From Diphasiastrum complanatum (lineage: Eukaryota > Streptophyta > Lycopodiopsida > Lycopodiales > Lycopodiaceae), in assembly GCA_029204225.1 (NCBI GenBank), contig CM055098.1:56428710-56492709 (forward strand): 64,000 bases of DNA, written 5' to 3'. The notes beneath the pieces are model-generated. The model was given only the letters and a program-made list of their open reading frames with translations, was not told where the DNA came from and did not search any database. Position numbers and translations under genes: made by a program. Position 1 is the first letter of the stretch; the number at the start of each line of letters is the position of its first letter. Shown one piece after another: positions 32,938 to 45,954 of this stretch.

Positions 32938-33580
32938 GCAGAAACTACTTACTGTGTACCTTGACACAGAGATAGAGAGAGTGAGGCCTGTGAAAAAGGT
33001 GAAATTTTTTATTTATAAAAAATACTGCTGATATAAAGGAAACTATCTGAACCCCCTGTGCCCTTGGTCTTGCCGATGTACAATGGGCTGTGCCTCTGTA
33101 CAATGCGAATCGCAAACGCCATCGAAAATCAGATGCCAGAATGGTTCCAGGAGGGTCTCTGATCTGCCCAATGATCCTTCATTTACGCTGCTCTTTTTCC
33201 TGGCAAGAGTGTCTTGTACGGGCAAGATTTCTGCACGATGATTGCATTTTGATCTTCTTCCTGTGCTGTGCCAATCGCTTGCTTCAGGATTAGACGCAAA
33301 TTGCATTCAGTTAAAATACCTGCAGGTAATTTATCCGAGTAATAAGCGAATTGTAACAGCTCCTGCTGCCATTTTGAAGCTGCTGAATATTCTTTTACAC
33401 AACTTTTGGTACCTTTAGAATTTAGCCCACTATTTACGTCAATACAGCACGATTCCTGCACGAGGCCTCAAGTCTAAACTTGTGGGCGGGCTGTGTGCCT
33501 GGAATTGATTGATTGGCCATTGCCGTCTAAGTAGAACTTCAGCTGGATGTTGAAATGCCTGTGGCACTTGTACAACCAAA

Positions 33581-33586
33581 AATAAA
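33581..33586 (+). terminator. candidate polyadenylation signal downstream of the lipase
   Basis: AATAAA, about 645 bp after the stop, with T-rich DNA following. Closer near-matches exist, so the true 3' end is uncertain. Confidence 0.3.
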
Positions 33587-33845
33587 CTTTGCTACCAAAT
33601 TTGTTATAATTTACATGAATGATGCTATCCATAGAACATCCATTTGTCATAAGAGCTCTTCATGGCTAAGCACTCCATCTTCATCTCCATACTTTGGTAT
33701 GTCTTCAGCTGGATGTCCCATTGGGCATGTGTATTGCAATGCCTTATCATTGGGACGAAAAAAGTAATCAAACTTTTCGAATGTGAGCTTGTCCTGTTAC
33801 TCAGATCATGAGTTGCAAATCTTGAAAAGACTCTTCAAAAGTCAA

Positions 33846-35880
33846 GGGGAGTCAAAGTTAGTACATCAATTCAAATTTTTTAGTAGGCTGTCTACAATGG
33901 TTAGTCTTTCAGTCTTGTAGCCTTGTTGTTCAAGCACATTCATCAAACAACTCCAACTCCAATGATTGACTGTGAGGTTTCTTGAGTTCCACTTTGGTTA
34001 GTATTTAGGCCCCATTAGACTTTTTTGCATCCAACCTAAGATGTAGAACAACTCTAACTCGAGTCAAAGTTAGTACATCAATTCAAATTTTGAGTAGGTT
34101 GTCTACAATGATTAGTCTTTCATTCATGTAGCCTCGTCCTTTAAGGTCAAACACTCAATAATCATTGGTTTCCTTGAGTTCCACTTTGCTTAGTAATAAG
34201 TAGACTTTTTTGCATCCAACTTCATATGTAGAACATGTCTAAGAATTATGAGATGTAACAATGTGTCCTTGTTTGTAGAACATGTCTAAGAATTATGAGA
34301 TGTAACAATGTGTCCTTGTTTGTGAGATTGAAAAGAGGGTAGGGTGGGGGGGGGGCAGCAGTGAGCTGAGAAGTACCCTTCCCTATGTGAAACCAAGTCC
34401 AAAGAATTACTATTTTTAGACGTGCGGTTACACCACCTTCCACATGGAAGGTTGTGTTAAATGTGAAATCAATTTCTTGGATTCCTCCTTGTGAGGTGCA
34501 ACCAATTCGTTCACAAAAACCAAGGAACATGTTTAGTAACTTCAGAATCCATGTCAATCATGGCAAAAGTGTAGTGATTGACTTGGTAGGGTTCTATGAA
34601 AGCCAATTGGCCTCGACATAGCCATTCTTAACTTACTTATTCCTTCGAAGTTCATTTGGTATCTTGCAAGTCAACTTAAATCTTATTCTCTTAAAAAAGG
34701 AAGGAAGTCAAAGCATGATTTTCAAAGAACCAACAAAGGAGAAGATAAACAAGTTCTATCATATATAATTTATTGTGGAGAATGCTAATTTTGCATGGAT
34801 GATATATCGTGACTCACATTTATTTTTTACCCATTTACTTATTATGTATCATGAGTTTTGTGTTTGCTACCATTATTCAAAAGGTTTCGAGATTCTTGTA
34901 ACTTGCATGGCACCTTTAACTATAATCAATTATACCCACAAGGCACCTATGTTCAAAAGTCCCATAACAAGTTTAAGTTGTCTACAATGATTAGTCTTTC
35001 ATTCTTGTAGCCTTGTTCAAGCACTTTCCTCAAAGAACTCCAAGTCCAATGATTGATTGTGATTTTTCTTGAGTTCCACTTTGAATAGTCTAGATTTTCT
35101 TGCATGCAACGTAAGATGTAGATAAGATGGAGTCAAAGTTAAGTACATCAATTCAAATTTTGAGTAGTTTGTCTACAATGATTAGTAAGTTCGTTCATGT
35201 AGCCCCACTAGACTTTTTTTTGCATCCAACGGAAGATGGTAACACATTTTGTCATGCTTTTTGAGGTAAAAGTGCGTACCTTCCCTTGTGTGAAACCAAG
35301 TCCAAAGAATTACTATTTTTAGATGTGTGGTTACACCACCTTCCACATGAAAAGGTGTGTTAAATGTGAACTCAACTTCTTGGATTCCTCCTTGTGAGGT
35401 GCAACCAATTCGTTCACAAAAACCAAGGAACATGTTTCATAACTTTGGAATCCATGTCCATCAATGACATGGCAAAAATGTAGTGATTGACTTGTAGCAG
35501 TCTATGAAAGCCAATTGGCCTCGGCATAGCCATTCTTAACTTACTTATTCCTTCAAAGTTCGTTTGGTATCTTGCAAGTCAACGTAAATCTTATTCTCTT
35601 AAAAAGAAAGGAAGTCAAAGCATACTTTTCAAAGAAACAACAAAGCAAAAGAGAAACAAGTTCTATCATATATAATTTATTGCAAATTATGCTAATTATA
35701 AATGGATGCTAATATGGTGACTCACATTTATTTTTTACCCATTAAATTATTATTTATCATGTGTTTTGTGTTTGCTATCATTATACAAAAGGTTTCTAGA
35801 TTCTTGTAACTTGCTTGGCACCTTTAATTATAATCAATTCTACCCATAGGGCACCTATGTTCAAAAGTCCCATAACCAAA
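33846..35880. repeat. nested tandem repeats: 0.9-kb units with inner shorter units
   Basis: The block from about 34064 to 34975 recurs at 34976-35880 (TGGCCTCGACATAGCC at 34609 and TGGCCTCGGCATAGCC at 35517; period about 908). Within it, a unit starting GTCAAAGTTAGTACATCAAT occurs at about 33851, 34069 and 35134, and its inner part TTGTCTACAATGATTAGTC also at 34980. The copies differ by small indels. Minus frames such as MFLGFCERIGCTSQGGIQE occur twice only because the DNA is duplicated. Confidence 0.85.
34228..34321. repeat. exact 47-bp tandem duplication
   Basis: GTAGAACATGTCTAAGAATT starts at 34228 and 34275, and all 47 bases are repeated without change, so the duplication is recent compared with its 0.9-kb surroundings. 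Confidence 0.95.
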
Positions 35881-36197
35881 AATAGTCACACAATCTTCAC
35901 ATAGGGCTTTTTTGAGGATACACAAATATTTGGCTATACTTACAAAAGTGCTTCAGCTCACAATCCTTGCCTGTTAACTACAATCAAACCCCAACTCGAA
36001 TGGTACACACAACTTTTCATGGAAAACATTAGGCTTTTATATCACTACGTCAATGCACCTCAAGAACTATAGGTCAGCCTAAGGTTCCATCACTCGAACA
36101 TACAGAGAATCTTGACTTAAATTTCACTTGAAGAAGCTCAACACATTCATCTAGCCAATGTCTTCATTTAAAAATACCTGGGATACAAATCTAGATT

Positions 36198-37267
36198 TCA
36201 ATGGCCATGAGATGACTTCAAAGCAAAGTACATGAGCAGGGGTGGAAGCGCAGCTGACGATGTCTGTCTAGTACGACATCGTGACGCGGAAGGCGAGTCA
36301 GGATTGACAATCTCGCTGCGTGGACGACGTCGACTATGTGAACTAGAGGCCTGGTGAGATGACTCGACAGGTGCTTCTTCATAAATAGAAAGCACAAAAT
36401 CCAAGCGAAACCCATAAATTTTATTTTCAAGGTGGGAGGCTGCTAGGAGAGATAACAAGGGGCCAGCAACAAACTGTTGCTTGGAATTGCTCTTAATGGC
36501 TCGTTTGAGCTCACCAAAAGTAGTCTTGAACCAATTATATGGTTCCAGAGGGGCCTTGGCTATCTTGACGTATGACTCAACTATCCTATGTAAGATCTGA
36601 GAAGTAATGCGATCTTTCCTGAGGTTGCCAACCATCAGAAAATTGTTAAGAAGCTGAGCAGCGGCATCTATGGCAGGCTCAGTAATAGCTTCTAGGAGGT
36701 AGCCATCATTGGTCCAATGCAAATCATTTGTAAGGTCAATATAAGGCTTAATAGCCTATTTGGCTTGCTTATGGTTTGGTGAGGCTTGAGTACCAGATGA
36801 TATCCCTATGGCAGCAAGGGCGGCCTCAGTCATGCACACCTTGTGTGTGGCTCCTTAGAAAGTAATATAAAACTTGGATTTCCCCTCCTTCCAAGTACTG
36901 AAGGCAAGAGTGATAAAATTCATATTGATTCTCCCTGAGAAGGCTCTCTCATGAATACCCATTGCAGTAAGCAGAGGTTCTGCAAGGGTCATCCACTGAG
37001 TGACCATGCTTGTGCTAGGAATGATCATGATATCCATTGCGATGAGACATCACGATGGATAGTATAACGAGGCAACTGGGATGTATCTGTGAAAGATTTC
37101 AGATCCTTAAGATCCAATCTACTTGAATGATCTTTGGTTACGAGAGAAGTAGTAAATATATACATCAGGATTTTAATATTATTATTATTATTATTTTGGG
37201 GGAGTGGGGAGTGGGGTCTCGCTGCAGGCATGTTGGACCTCGTTATGAGACGTGTGTCTCGGCTCAC
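36198..37267 (-). pseudogene. unidentified reading frame with two stops and a frameshift
   Basis: From 37037 down to 36198 a single frame is broken only by TAA at 36855-36857 and TAG near 36756. It contains SGRINMNFITLAFSTWKEG, HWTNDGYLLEAITEPAIDAA and NWFKTTFGELKRAIKS, then a Ser/Arg-rich tail (SSHSRRRPRSE). A shifted frame upstream (37025-37267) may supply the N-terminus (SFTDTSQLPRYTIHRDVSSQ) after an Asn run coded by ATT repeats. The helical, polar character would suit a structural or nucleic-acid-binding protein, for example a Gag or nucleoprotein relative, but I do not recognise it and claim no family. Confidence 0.5.
37176..37195. repeat. (ATT)n microsatellite
   Basis: About six ATT units in ATATTATTATTATTATTATTTT. 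Confidence 0.9.
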
Positions 37268-38358
37268 TACTAACTATATCGTAAAGATGACACTGACACG
37301 TTAAGTAAAAATTGCTAAAAATGGAAATACAGGTAGGGTGTTCAAATAAACATGACTTACACAATCTAACAGATATACCAGTTCATTCTTAAAGAATTCA
37401 ACTTTGGACTCTTTAGCAAAAAAAATTCTATTCAGAGAATCCACAAGATAGGCTTGATATGATTTACATGCTCCTTATGTTGGGAATCAAATGAATCCTT
37501 GGTGCATGAGCTCGAGCTATCTTCGATTCGATGGTAGTATTTGATCCAAGCTTTGAAGTCATGAGAATTGAAACAATCGATTCTGTAGACACACACAAAA
37601 TTGTTCAATGCGAAAACATGTAAGACAGATCCGATTAAGAGCATTGCAATCGGCATTCACTATCAGTCATAAATCTGATCAATCTATGAATTATCTATCT
37701 CCAAAAAAAACCTGACTCGCATGAAACATAAAGTCATGCAAGTGACATGACACGATATGACAGTATGTGTTGAAACAAATTTCATTAGTTCAAAAGAGTG
37801 TACATGTCTAAAATGCTTGTAGATGCGCAATCTCTCTAAAACAATACTTTGGTAGTCAGAGAGAGATTGAATATAGTGCTCTATTTCAAATTAGTTCTTA
37901 GAGTCATGGAATGATTCTTGATTGGTTGATTAGTTGTGCGCTATCGAATATATATGCATGGTAGCTATATAGTTAAAAGAATACTTAACTAATTCATTTA
38001 CAAGATGGATTAAGACACTATGTTATGTTGTTGACAGTCGCTATTTGATAGAATATTATTTAGTTGAAGATTCTGTTGATCGTGAAAGATAAGGCTGGAA
38101 TTCACTCAAGGTCAAAAGATGGTCAAATCGAATAGAATCGAATCGAAATGGTCAATAGTTCAAATTAACTTCGACAATTACCTTCAACAATTGTCTTTCA
38201 TAGTCGATTTGATAGTTTGCCATTATCGATTCAATACTTTGTTGTGCAGACACCTGTTGGCAATTCCTGTATCGAATAACCCTTGTGTTTTTGTAGATAG
38301 TGTGACTATACAAGTCATTATATATAGCTAATGAATGGATCTAGATTAACTATTAGAT
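37268..38358. other. intergenic, nothing supported
   Basis: AT-rich. AATCGAATAGAATCGAATCG-like words near 38125-38150 form a short low-complexity patch. Confidence 0.5.
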
Positions 38359-40440
<2,082 letters not shown>

Positions 40441-41754
40441 GAGCATGGCAGAATCAATTTAGGATCGATTTACTCTATTTTATATTTATATTTCAAAAAT
40501 AAAATTTGCATAAAAGTACTACCATTTCCAAAATAAAATTTGAAGGGCAAGTTCTATGTAAGGACGTCACACGATGGGCATGAACATTATGAAAGACGTC
40601 ATGATAATAAAACATGAAGGACAACCCTGAACGTCAAATTTCAACACTGGTGAGAGAAGCTCTATAAACTTTTATGAGTATGTTTCGAGTTAGGATCCAA
40701 GGTTGGTTTCCTGTCTCTGACCCATTTTAGTAGTTAAAGTGGGTACAACAATTATTGACAAAATTTCCAGCAAGTTCACACATGTGGGGAATGATCCAAA
40801 TATGTAATTGATCTTATTAAGCTTTATGATTAGCACACAAGCTGATTCTAGATTGAATAGCAAGATCTCGTACAGAATCTAATGGCTTAATCACAATCTA
40901 GCATGCTAAGGATCAGAGAATGATAGCTTTGATTACAAAAGAGCAAAAGTGCAAGAATTTAGTGTATGAGCATAAGCCTCAACACGAATTAGAGAGAGAA
41001 AGAGAGAGAGATATTCAAGCAAATGATGGTGTAGATCCAAAATGGCATGAAATAGCTTCAAAGCTTGGTTCTTCATCAAAGATTATGAGAATGGCTATAC
41101 ATATTTATGGAGTTTGAGGTAGCTTGAGGTAGAACCACATCCATCCACCTTTCATTCATATCTAAAGTGAATACTAGAGTCCAAGTGACATTTGTTGCAT
41201 CTCATGCATACATTTCTACCTACTTTTACAAAGTGTCATTTTTCTAACTAGAATTGTACAAATCATCATGCATGTGTCCATTACACTTTCTGCATGCCTT
41301 GCATGTCACTATGGATCACTTACAACAATTGCATGTGATATGCCACGAGTTTCTACAAGCATATTAATAATATTTCTAAGTCTACAATCTATATGCAAGT
41401 TACATACTACCAACTAGACTTGAGAAACTCATATAGCTCGAGTTCCTTCTAGGCCAAATTTGGCATTTACATTATGAAACAACATACTTGCATAGAAAAA
41501 AGTTTGTAGCATGCCTAAAGTCAAGATAAATGATTTTTCATTTTCAATAGTTATGTTATGTAGAGAATAACCATGAGGCTATAAAGAGCCTATGTACTTG
41601 CATGTTTTTTTGAAATGAAGCAGATTACATACATTGAGTTGATCTATTCTCAGTCTATGGCTGTGAATGATTTACTCTCTTTATGCTTCTCATTTTCTTG
41701 ATTGTACTTATGAAGTTGTGTTCATATGGTAGAATCTCTCCATTCTTATGTAAG
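40441..41754. other. intergenic, nothing supported
   Basis: AT-rich DNA with only a short GAGAGAGAAAGAGAGAGA patch near 40991. No gene or repeat boundary seen. Confidence 0.5.
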
Positions 41755-42183
41755 TGTTGTAAAGCTATCTTCATAAGCTTTACTTTCGGCGCTAGCATTG
41801 TCCCCGGCGTCAGCAGCTGTTGTAAAGCTACCTTTACAAGCTTTACTTCCGGCGCCATCGGCGCCAGCTATGTCCCCGGTGCCAGCAGCGCCCCTGCTGC
41901 TCCCGGCGCCACTGTGACCAGAATCCAGCCGGCGCCAAGTTCCTATGGCTGAAAATCTTTGATCGGTTCTAGCAAAGTCTAGAGAGCTCAGATCGATGTG
42001 CAATCACCTCACACGATCTAGGCATGATTAAAGGAAGCCTGGGGATCAATAAAATCTAGAGAGAGAAAATGACTTTCTAGAAAGAGACATTCCTAGAGAG
42101 AGAAAAACGTGCTTTACCAGCTTGGGTAGAGTGCTTGGTATGAGGGGGGGGGGGTGCCGAATCACACCAATACTATAGGGGAG
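41755..42183 (+). repeat. partial 5' LTR of G1 with a 63-bp duplicated start
   Basis: TGTTGTAAAGCTA begins at 41755 and again at 41818, so the first 63 bp of the LTR are present twice in tandem. The first copy is more diverged (ATCTTCATAAGC against ACCTTTACAAGC). Confidence 0.85.
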
Positions 42184-42420
42184 CACGGGTGCGTCCACGA
42201 TTGGGGGGTACGCTGCCGATCGTTTAGCTATAAGGGCTATCGACTAGATTTGGTGGGGGTGTTACTGAGGCAATGTGCTGCCTGACGGTGAAAGCACGGG
42301 TGCGTCCACGGGGGTGGTATATTCAAGGATAGCTGCCGATCGTTTAGCTATAAGGGCTATCGACCAAAAAGTGGTGGGGCGTGACTGAGGCAATGTGCTG
42401 CTTAATGGTGAAAGCACGGA
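42184..42420 (+). repeat. duplicated leader hairpin module in G1
   Basis: GCACGGGTGCGTCCACG starts at 42184 and 42293. Each copy is followed by CGATCGTTTAGCTATAAGGG and AGGCAATGTGCTGC. The period is about 109 bp. Only one type of hairpin of the five-hairpin leader is left, in two copies. Confidence 0.8.
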
Positions 42421-43576
42421 TGGTTGGAGGGGTGTCCTATGTGGGCTGATTCTGTGATCGATTTGTATGGGCGCGGCCAGGCAAAGGTCCGTTGGCAGGA
42501 CCATCTCAAAGGGGGACCTTGTCTTTGTTACTTGTTAGTAAACCTGCCTGAGTGTCTTACTTGTATGTATTCGTGGTGAGTCTTAGTACTCGTGCTTTGC
42601 CTGGTTTCCATGATTGCTTGTGATACAAGGAGCTGATGGCTCGAGAAGGAACCTTTTCTTTTGAGGGCTGATACCATCAAACAAAGAGGACTACAGAATC
42701 TGTGGGGCGGATTTGCAGTTCAAGTACTCACACGTGAACGACAACAAAACGACTCAATGTTTGCAAAGGATGGATGGCTAGCCTGTTTCTTGGGTTAGTT
42801 TCATTTGCGACAACGCCCACCAGACGCAAGCAGGAAGTCAAAAGTTGGAAAGGGCAATTTCAGGGGAGATCTTCTATGGAGCAGTTGGTCTTCATTTTGG
42901 GACGGCCACCTTCGGAACTGAAACTCACTGAGCATGGGTGATATCCAGTATCAGTTGGGTTTTTCCTCAAAGGGGAAAAGACTAGGATCCTCTTCAGAGA
43001 TTGGCAACAAGTTGGATCGAGCCATAATCCTAGCAGATGGGAAGCAAAGTGTTGGAAAGGCTTTTTGTCCGAAGAACTCTACTATAAGTCCAATCAGCTG
43101 ATTTATTAAGTGGAGGGGAACTATCACACACACCTCTCTCTTGGGGCAAATTTCGAATGAAAGTTGATCAAAATGGGGGCAAATTCAAGGTGACCTAGCC
43201 ATACTCACACGAGGAGACTGGCGAACTTTGGACCTAATAAGTTGACAAGTTTTGTTGTGGAAAGGAAAGTTTGTTATAGGCTTTCTCTGGACCAGCAATG
43301 ATGAGGAAACATATGAGTACGCTGGCTTGTGTTACATGTAAGGCAGCTGATCAATGAAGGAACTGTGAAAGTTGAGTCTTGCATGAGAGACTTGGTATTT
43401 CGAACGGACGCTAAGGGACAGTTCGCGTTGAGATCGGATTAGTGCAAACTCTGGGTGCATGTTTCTGATTCAAAGAGAGCTACTTGAAGCCAAGCTCGAT
43501 GTACACTTCTTGTTTTGACTGTGAGGCAACTAACCAGTGATGGAATTGTGAAAGTCAAGTTTTGCGCGACGGACAT

Positions 43577-44152
43577 GGTGCTTCAAACAAACGCGAAGAG
43601 ATAGTTCGGACGCGGATCAAACTGGTGCGACCCTTTGGCTTTCCACGAGGTCAATGGTTACATTTGGGCTAATTCAAAGAGCTACTTCAAGCTAAGTGAG
43701 AGGTGCAATGCGGAGTACTCAATCTTTGCCTACCTTAAAGAGCCAAGATGGAAAAGTATCAAGATCAGGCTTGGACAAGGAGAGAAATCAAGGTGCAGAA
43801 GCAACAAGGCACGGAGTGGACCATAAAGTGGACAATCAAACGATAAATCCTTCGGCTCAGGGAGCCTTGATACCTGTGCGGAACTGAACAAATCTGGAGC
43901 TCAGGGAGCTCAACACAAAGTGCATCAAGGACAAATCAGGAGCTCAAAGGAGTTCCAAAGTTGAAAGTCAGAAGCGACAGGGGCGAACATTTCAAAGAAA
44001 GGCCTCTGTCACCAGTTAATAAGGTTCTCGGGTTTTACGAAAGCGATATCAAATCTACGCTTTTCCCAGACAAAGATATATTTTCAAGTTATGTAATTTT
44101 TCAGTACAAAGAGCTGAGCCTCCGACTTGTGGTGTGCCAGCTTCAATGTTAA
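43577..44152 (+). pseudogene. LARD interior reading frame, G1 copy
   Basis: Reads NGYIWANSKSYFKLSERCNA, EYSIFAYLKEPRWKSIKIRL and then, after a stop and frame change, the tail GFYESDIKSTLFPDK and VIFQYKELSLRLVV. The same protein is best preserved at 53384-53965. An upstream block at about 43345-43450 (RQLINEGTVKVESCMRDLVF) and one at 43528-43610 (RQLTSDGIVKVKFCATDMVL) are homologous to each other, so the source sequence held an internal repeat. Not recognised. Confidence 0.5.
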
Positions 44153-44240
44153 TAAAAAGTGGCCAGTAAATTGAGTACTGTGCCAAGTAGCTTAAATGTA
44201 TAGTTATTTTAATTGGGAGACACCTTTACTTTAATCTGAC

Positions 44241-44260
44241 ATCTGATGAGGACATCAGAT
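44241..44260 (+). other. AGGA-loop palindrome before the polypurine tract of G1
   Basis: ATCTGATG-AGGA-CATCAGAT: an eight-base perfect stem, six bases before the polypurine tract. Confidence 0.8.
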
Positions 44261-44265
44261 TTTAT

Positions 44266-44279
44266 AAAGGTGGGGTGGA
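44266..44279 (+). other. polypurine tract of G1
   Basis: AAAGGTGGGGTGGA directly before TGTTGTAAAGCTAC. Confidence 0.8.
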
Positions 44280-45497
44280 TGTTGTAAAGCTACCTTTACA
44301 AGCTTTACTTCCGGCGCCATCGGCGCCAGCTATGTCCCCGGCGCCAACAGCACCCCTGCTGCTCCCGGCGCCACTGTGACCAGAATCCAGCCGGCGCCAA
44401 GTTCCTATGGCTGAAAATCTTTGATCGGTTCTAGCGAAGTCCAGAGAGCTCAGATCGATGTGCAATCACCTCACACGATCTAGGCATGATTAAAGGAAGC
44501 CTGGGGATCTATAAAATCTAGAGAGAGAAAATGACTTTCTAGAAAGAGAAAATCCTAGAGAGAGAAAAATGTGCTTTACCAGCTTGGGTAGAGTGCTTGG
44601 TATGAAAGGGGGTGCCGAATCACACCAATACTATAGGGGAGTGCGGGTTGCGACTCAGGGCGAGCTCCAACCAAGTCTCAGCCTCCCTTGCTGGAATGTT
44701 GTCATGGCTCTCGCCTTGGCATGCTAGCGCCCGGGAGACTAGGGTCGGTCACACACTTGAAATGTAACCTTCTCAGATTTATCAATAAAGTGGGATTTTT
44801 CTCAAATTGACTTTGATTACCTTCTGGGTTTCAATGTTCGGTAAAAGCGCCAGTTGTAAGGCCGCTTTCAAAATTTTTAACTTGGCACATAGCTGAGGGT
44901 CGTATCCCGGGACGCCAGCGGTATGCCGTCGGGACCATTCGGTCCGTGGCGCCAGCGGTATGCTGTCGGGACCATTCGGTCCGTGAACCGGTTGTTTCCA
45001 TATCTGTCGCGGCTTGTGGTTCTGAGTGTTCCTTGCATGAACGTGAATGGGTTAAGCTCTTGGGGAACGGGCTCTAACCTGTCGGCTGAGTTGGATGGCT
45101 TGCTTGGGTGGATGTTACCTGTTTATGGCTGACCAATCTGGCGTGGCGCCAGGTTGGCTTCCAGTGCTCGTGACGAAGCTTTCAGATGGTTAAGTCTGAT
45201 GTAAGTCAGACCGCTAGCTTGGAATGGATGTTACTCGTTTGTAACAAAGCTTCGAGTTGGTTAAGTTTGATGTATGTCGGGCGGCTTGCTTGGAGGGAAG
45301 TCACCCACATCGGGACCCCCGATCTGGCATGGCGCCAGGTTGGATCTCAATGTTGGTTTTCGGAACTTCAAGTTGGTTAAGTCTGATCGTTGTTGGCGAG
45401 TTGGCTGCTTGTATGTCAAGTGGGTTTGGATGGCAAGAGTTGAAGGCTGGGAAGCTAAGTCGTGGTTCCCGGCTCCCTTTGGGATGCCTGCGTTACA
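44280..45497 (+). repeat. 3' LTR of G1 (1218 bp)
   Basis: Runs from TGTTGTAAAGCTACC to CTGCGTTACA. Its length equals that of the LTR at 52041-53258. The left 100 bp hold six GGCGCC-type palindromes. AATAAA at 44784-44789 is the likely polyadenylation signal. Confidence 0.9.
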
Positions 45498-45951
45498 GCA
45501 GCACCCCTGCTACTCCCGGCACCACTGTGACCAGAATCTAGTCGGCGCCAAGTTCCTATGGCTAAAAATCTTTGATCGGTTCTAGCGAAGTCCAAAGAGC
45601 TCAGATCGATGTGCAATCACATCACACGATCTAGGCATGATTAAAGGAAGCCTGGGAATCAGTAAAATCTAGAGAGAGAAAATGACTTTCTAGAAAGAGA
45701 AAATCCTAGAGAGTGCTTGGTATGAGGGGGCTGCCGAATCCCACCAATACTATAGGGGAGTGCAGGTTGCGACTCAGGACGAGCTCCAACCAAGTCTCAG
45801 CCTCCCTTGCTGGAATGTTGTCATGGCTCTCGCCTTGGCATGCTAGCACCCCGGAGACTAGGGTCGGTCACACACTTGAAATGTAACCTTCTCAGATTTA
45901 TCAATAAAGTGTGATTTTCCTCAAACTGACTCTGATTACCTTCTGGGTTTC
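45498..45951 (+). repeat. second, partial LARD LTR
   Basis: Begins inside the LTR at GCAGCACCCCTGCTACTCCC and runs to CTTCTGGGTTTC, where chromovirus B starts. TGATTACCTT is present on both sides of that junction. Confidence 0.85.
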
Positions 45952-45954
45952 TGA

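Larger units (their letters stand above)
41755..45497 (+). mobile_element. LARD-like non-autonomous LTR element G1
   Basis: A 5' LTR piece (41755-42183), a 2.1-kb interior (42184-44279) and a full 3' LTR (44280-45497). The interior has no protease, RT or integrase. The 5' LTR jumps from ACTATAGGGGAG directly into leader sequence, so the rest of the LTR and the PBS are lost. Flanks GTAAG and GCAGC do not match. Confidence 0.82.

Noticed and set aside
36198-37037. Endogenous virus nucleoprotein
   Set aside because: The shape of the protein allows it, but no diagnostic motif is recognised, so no viral call is made.
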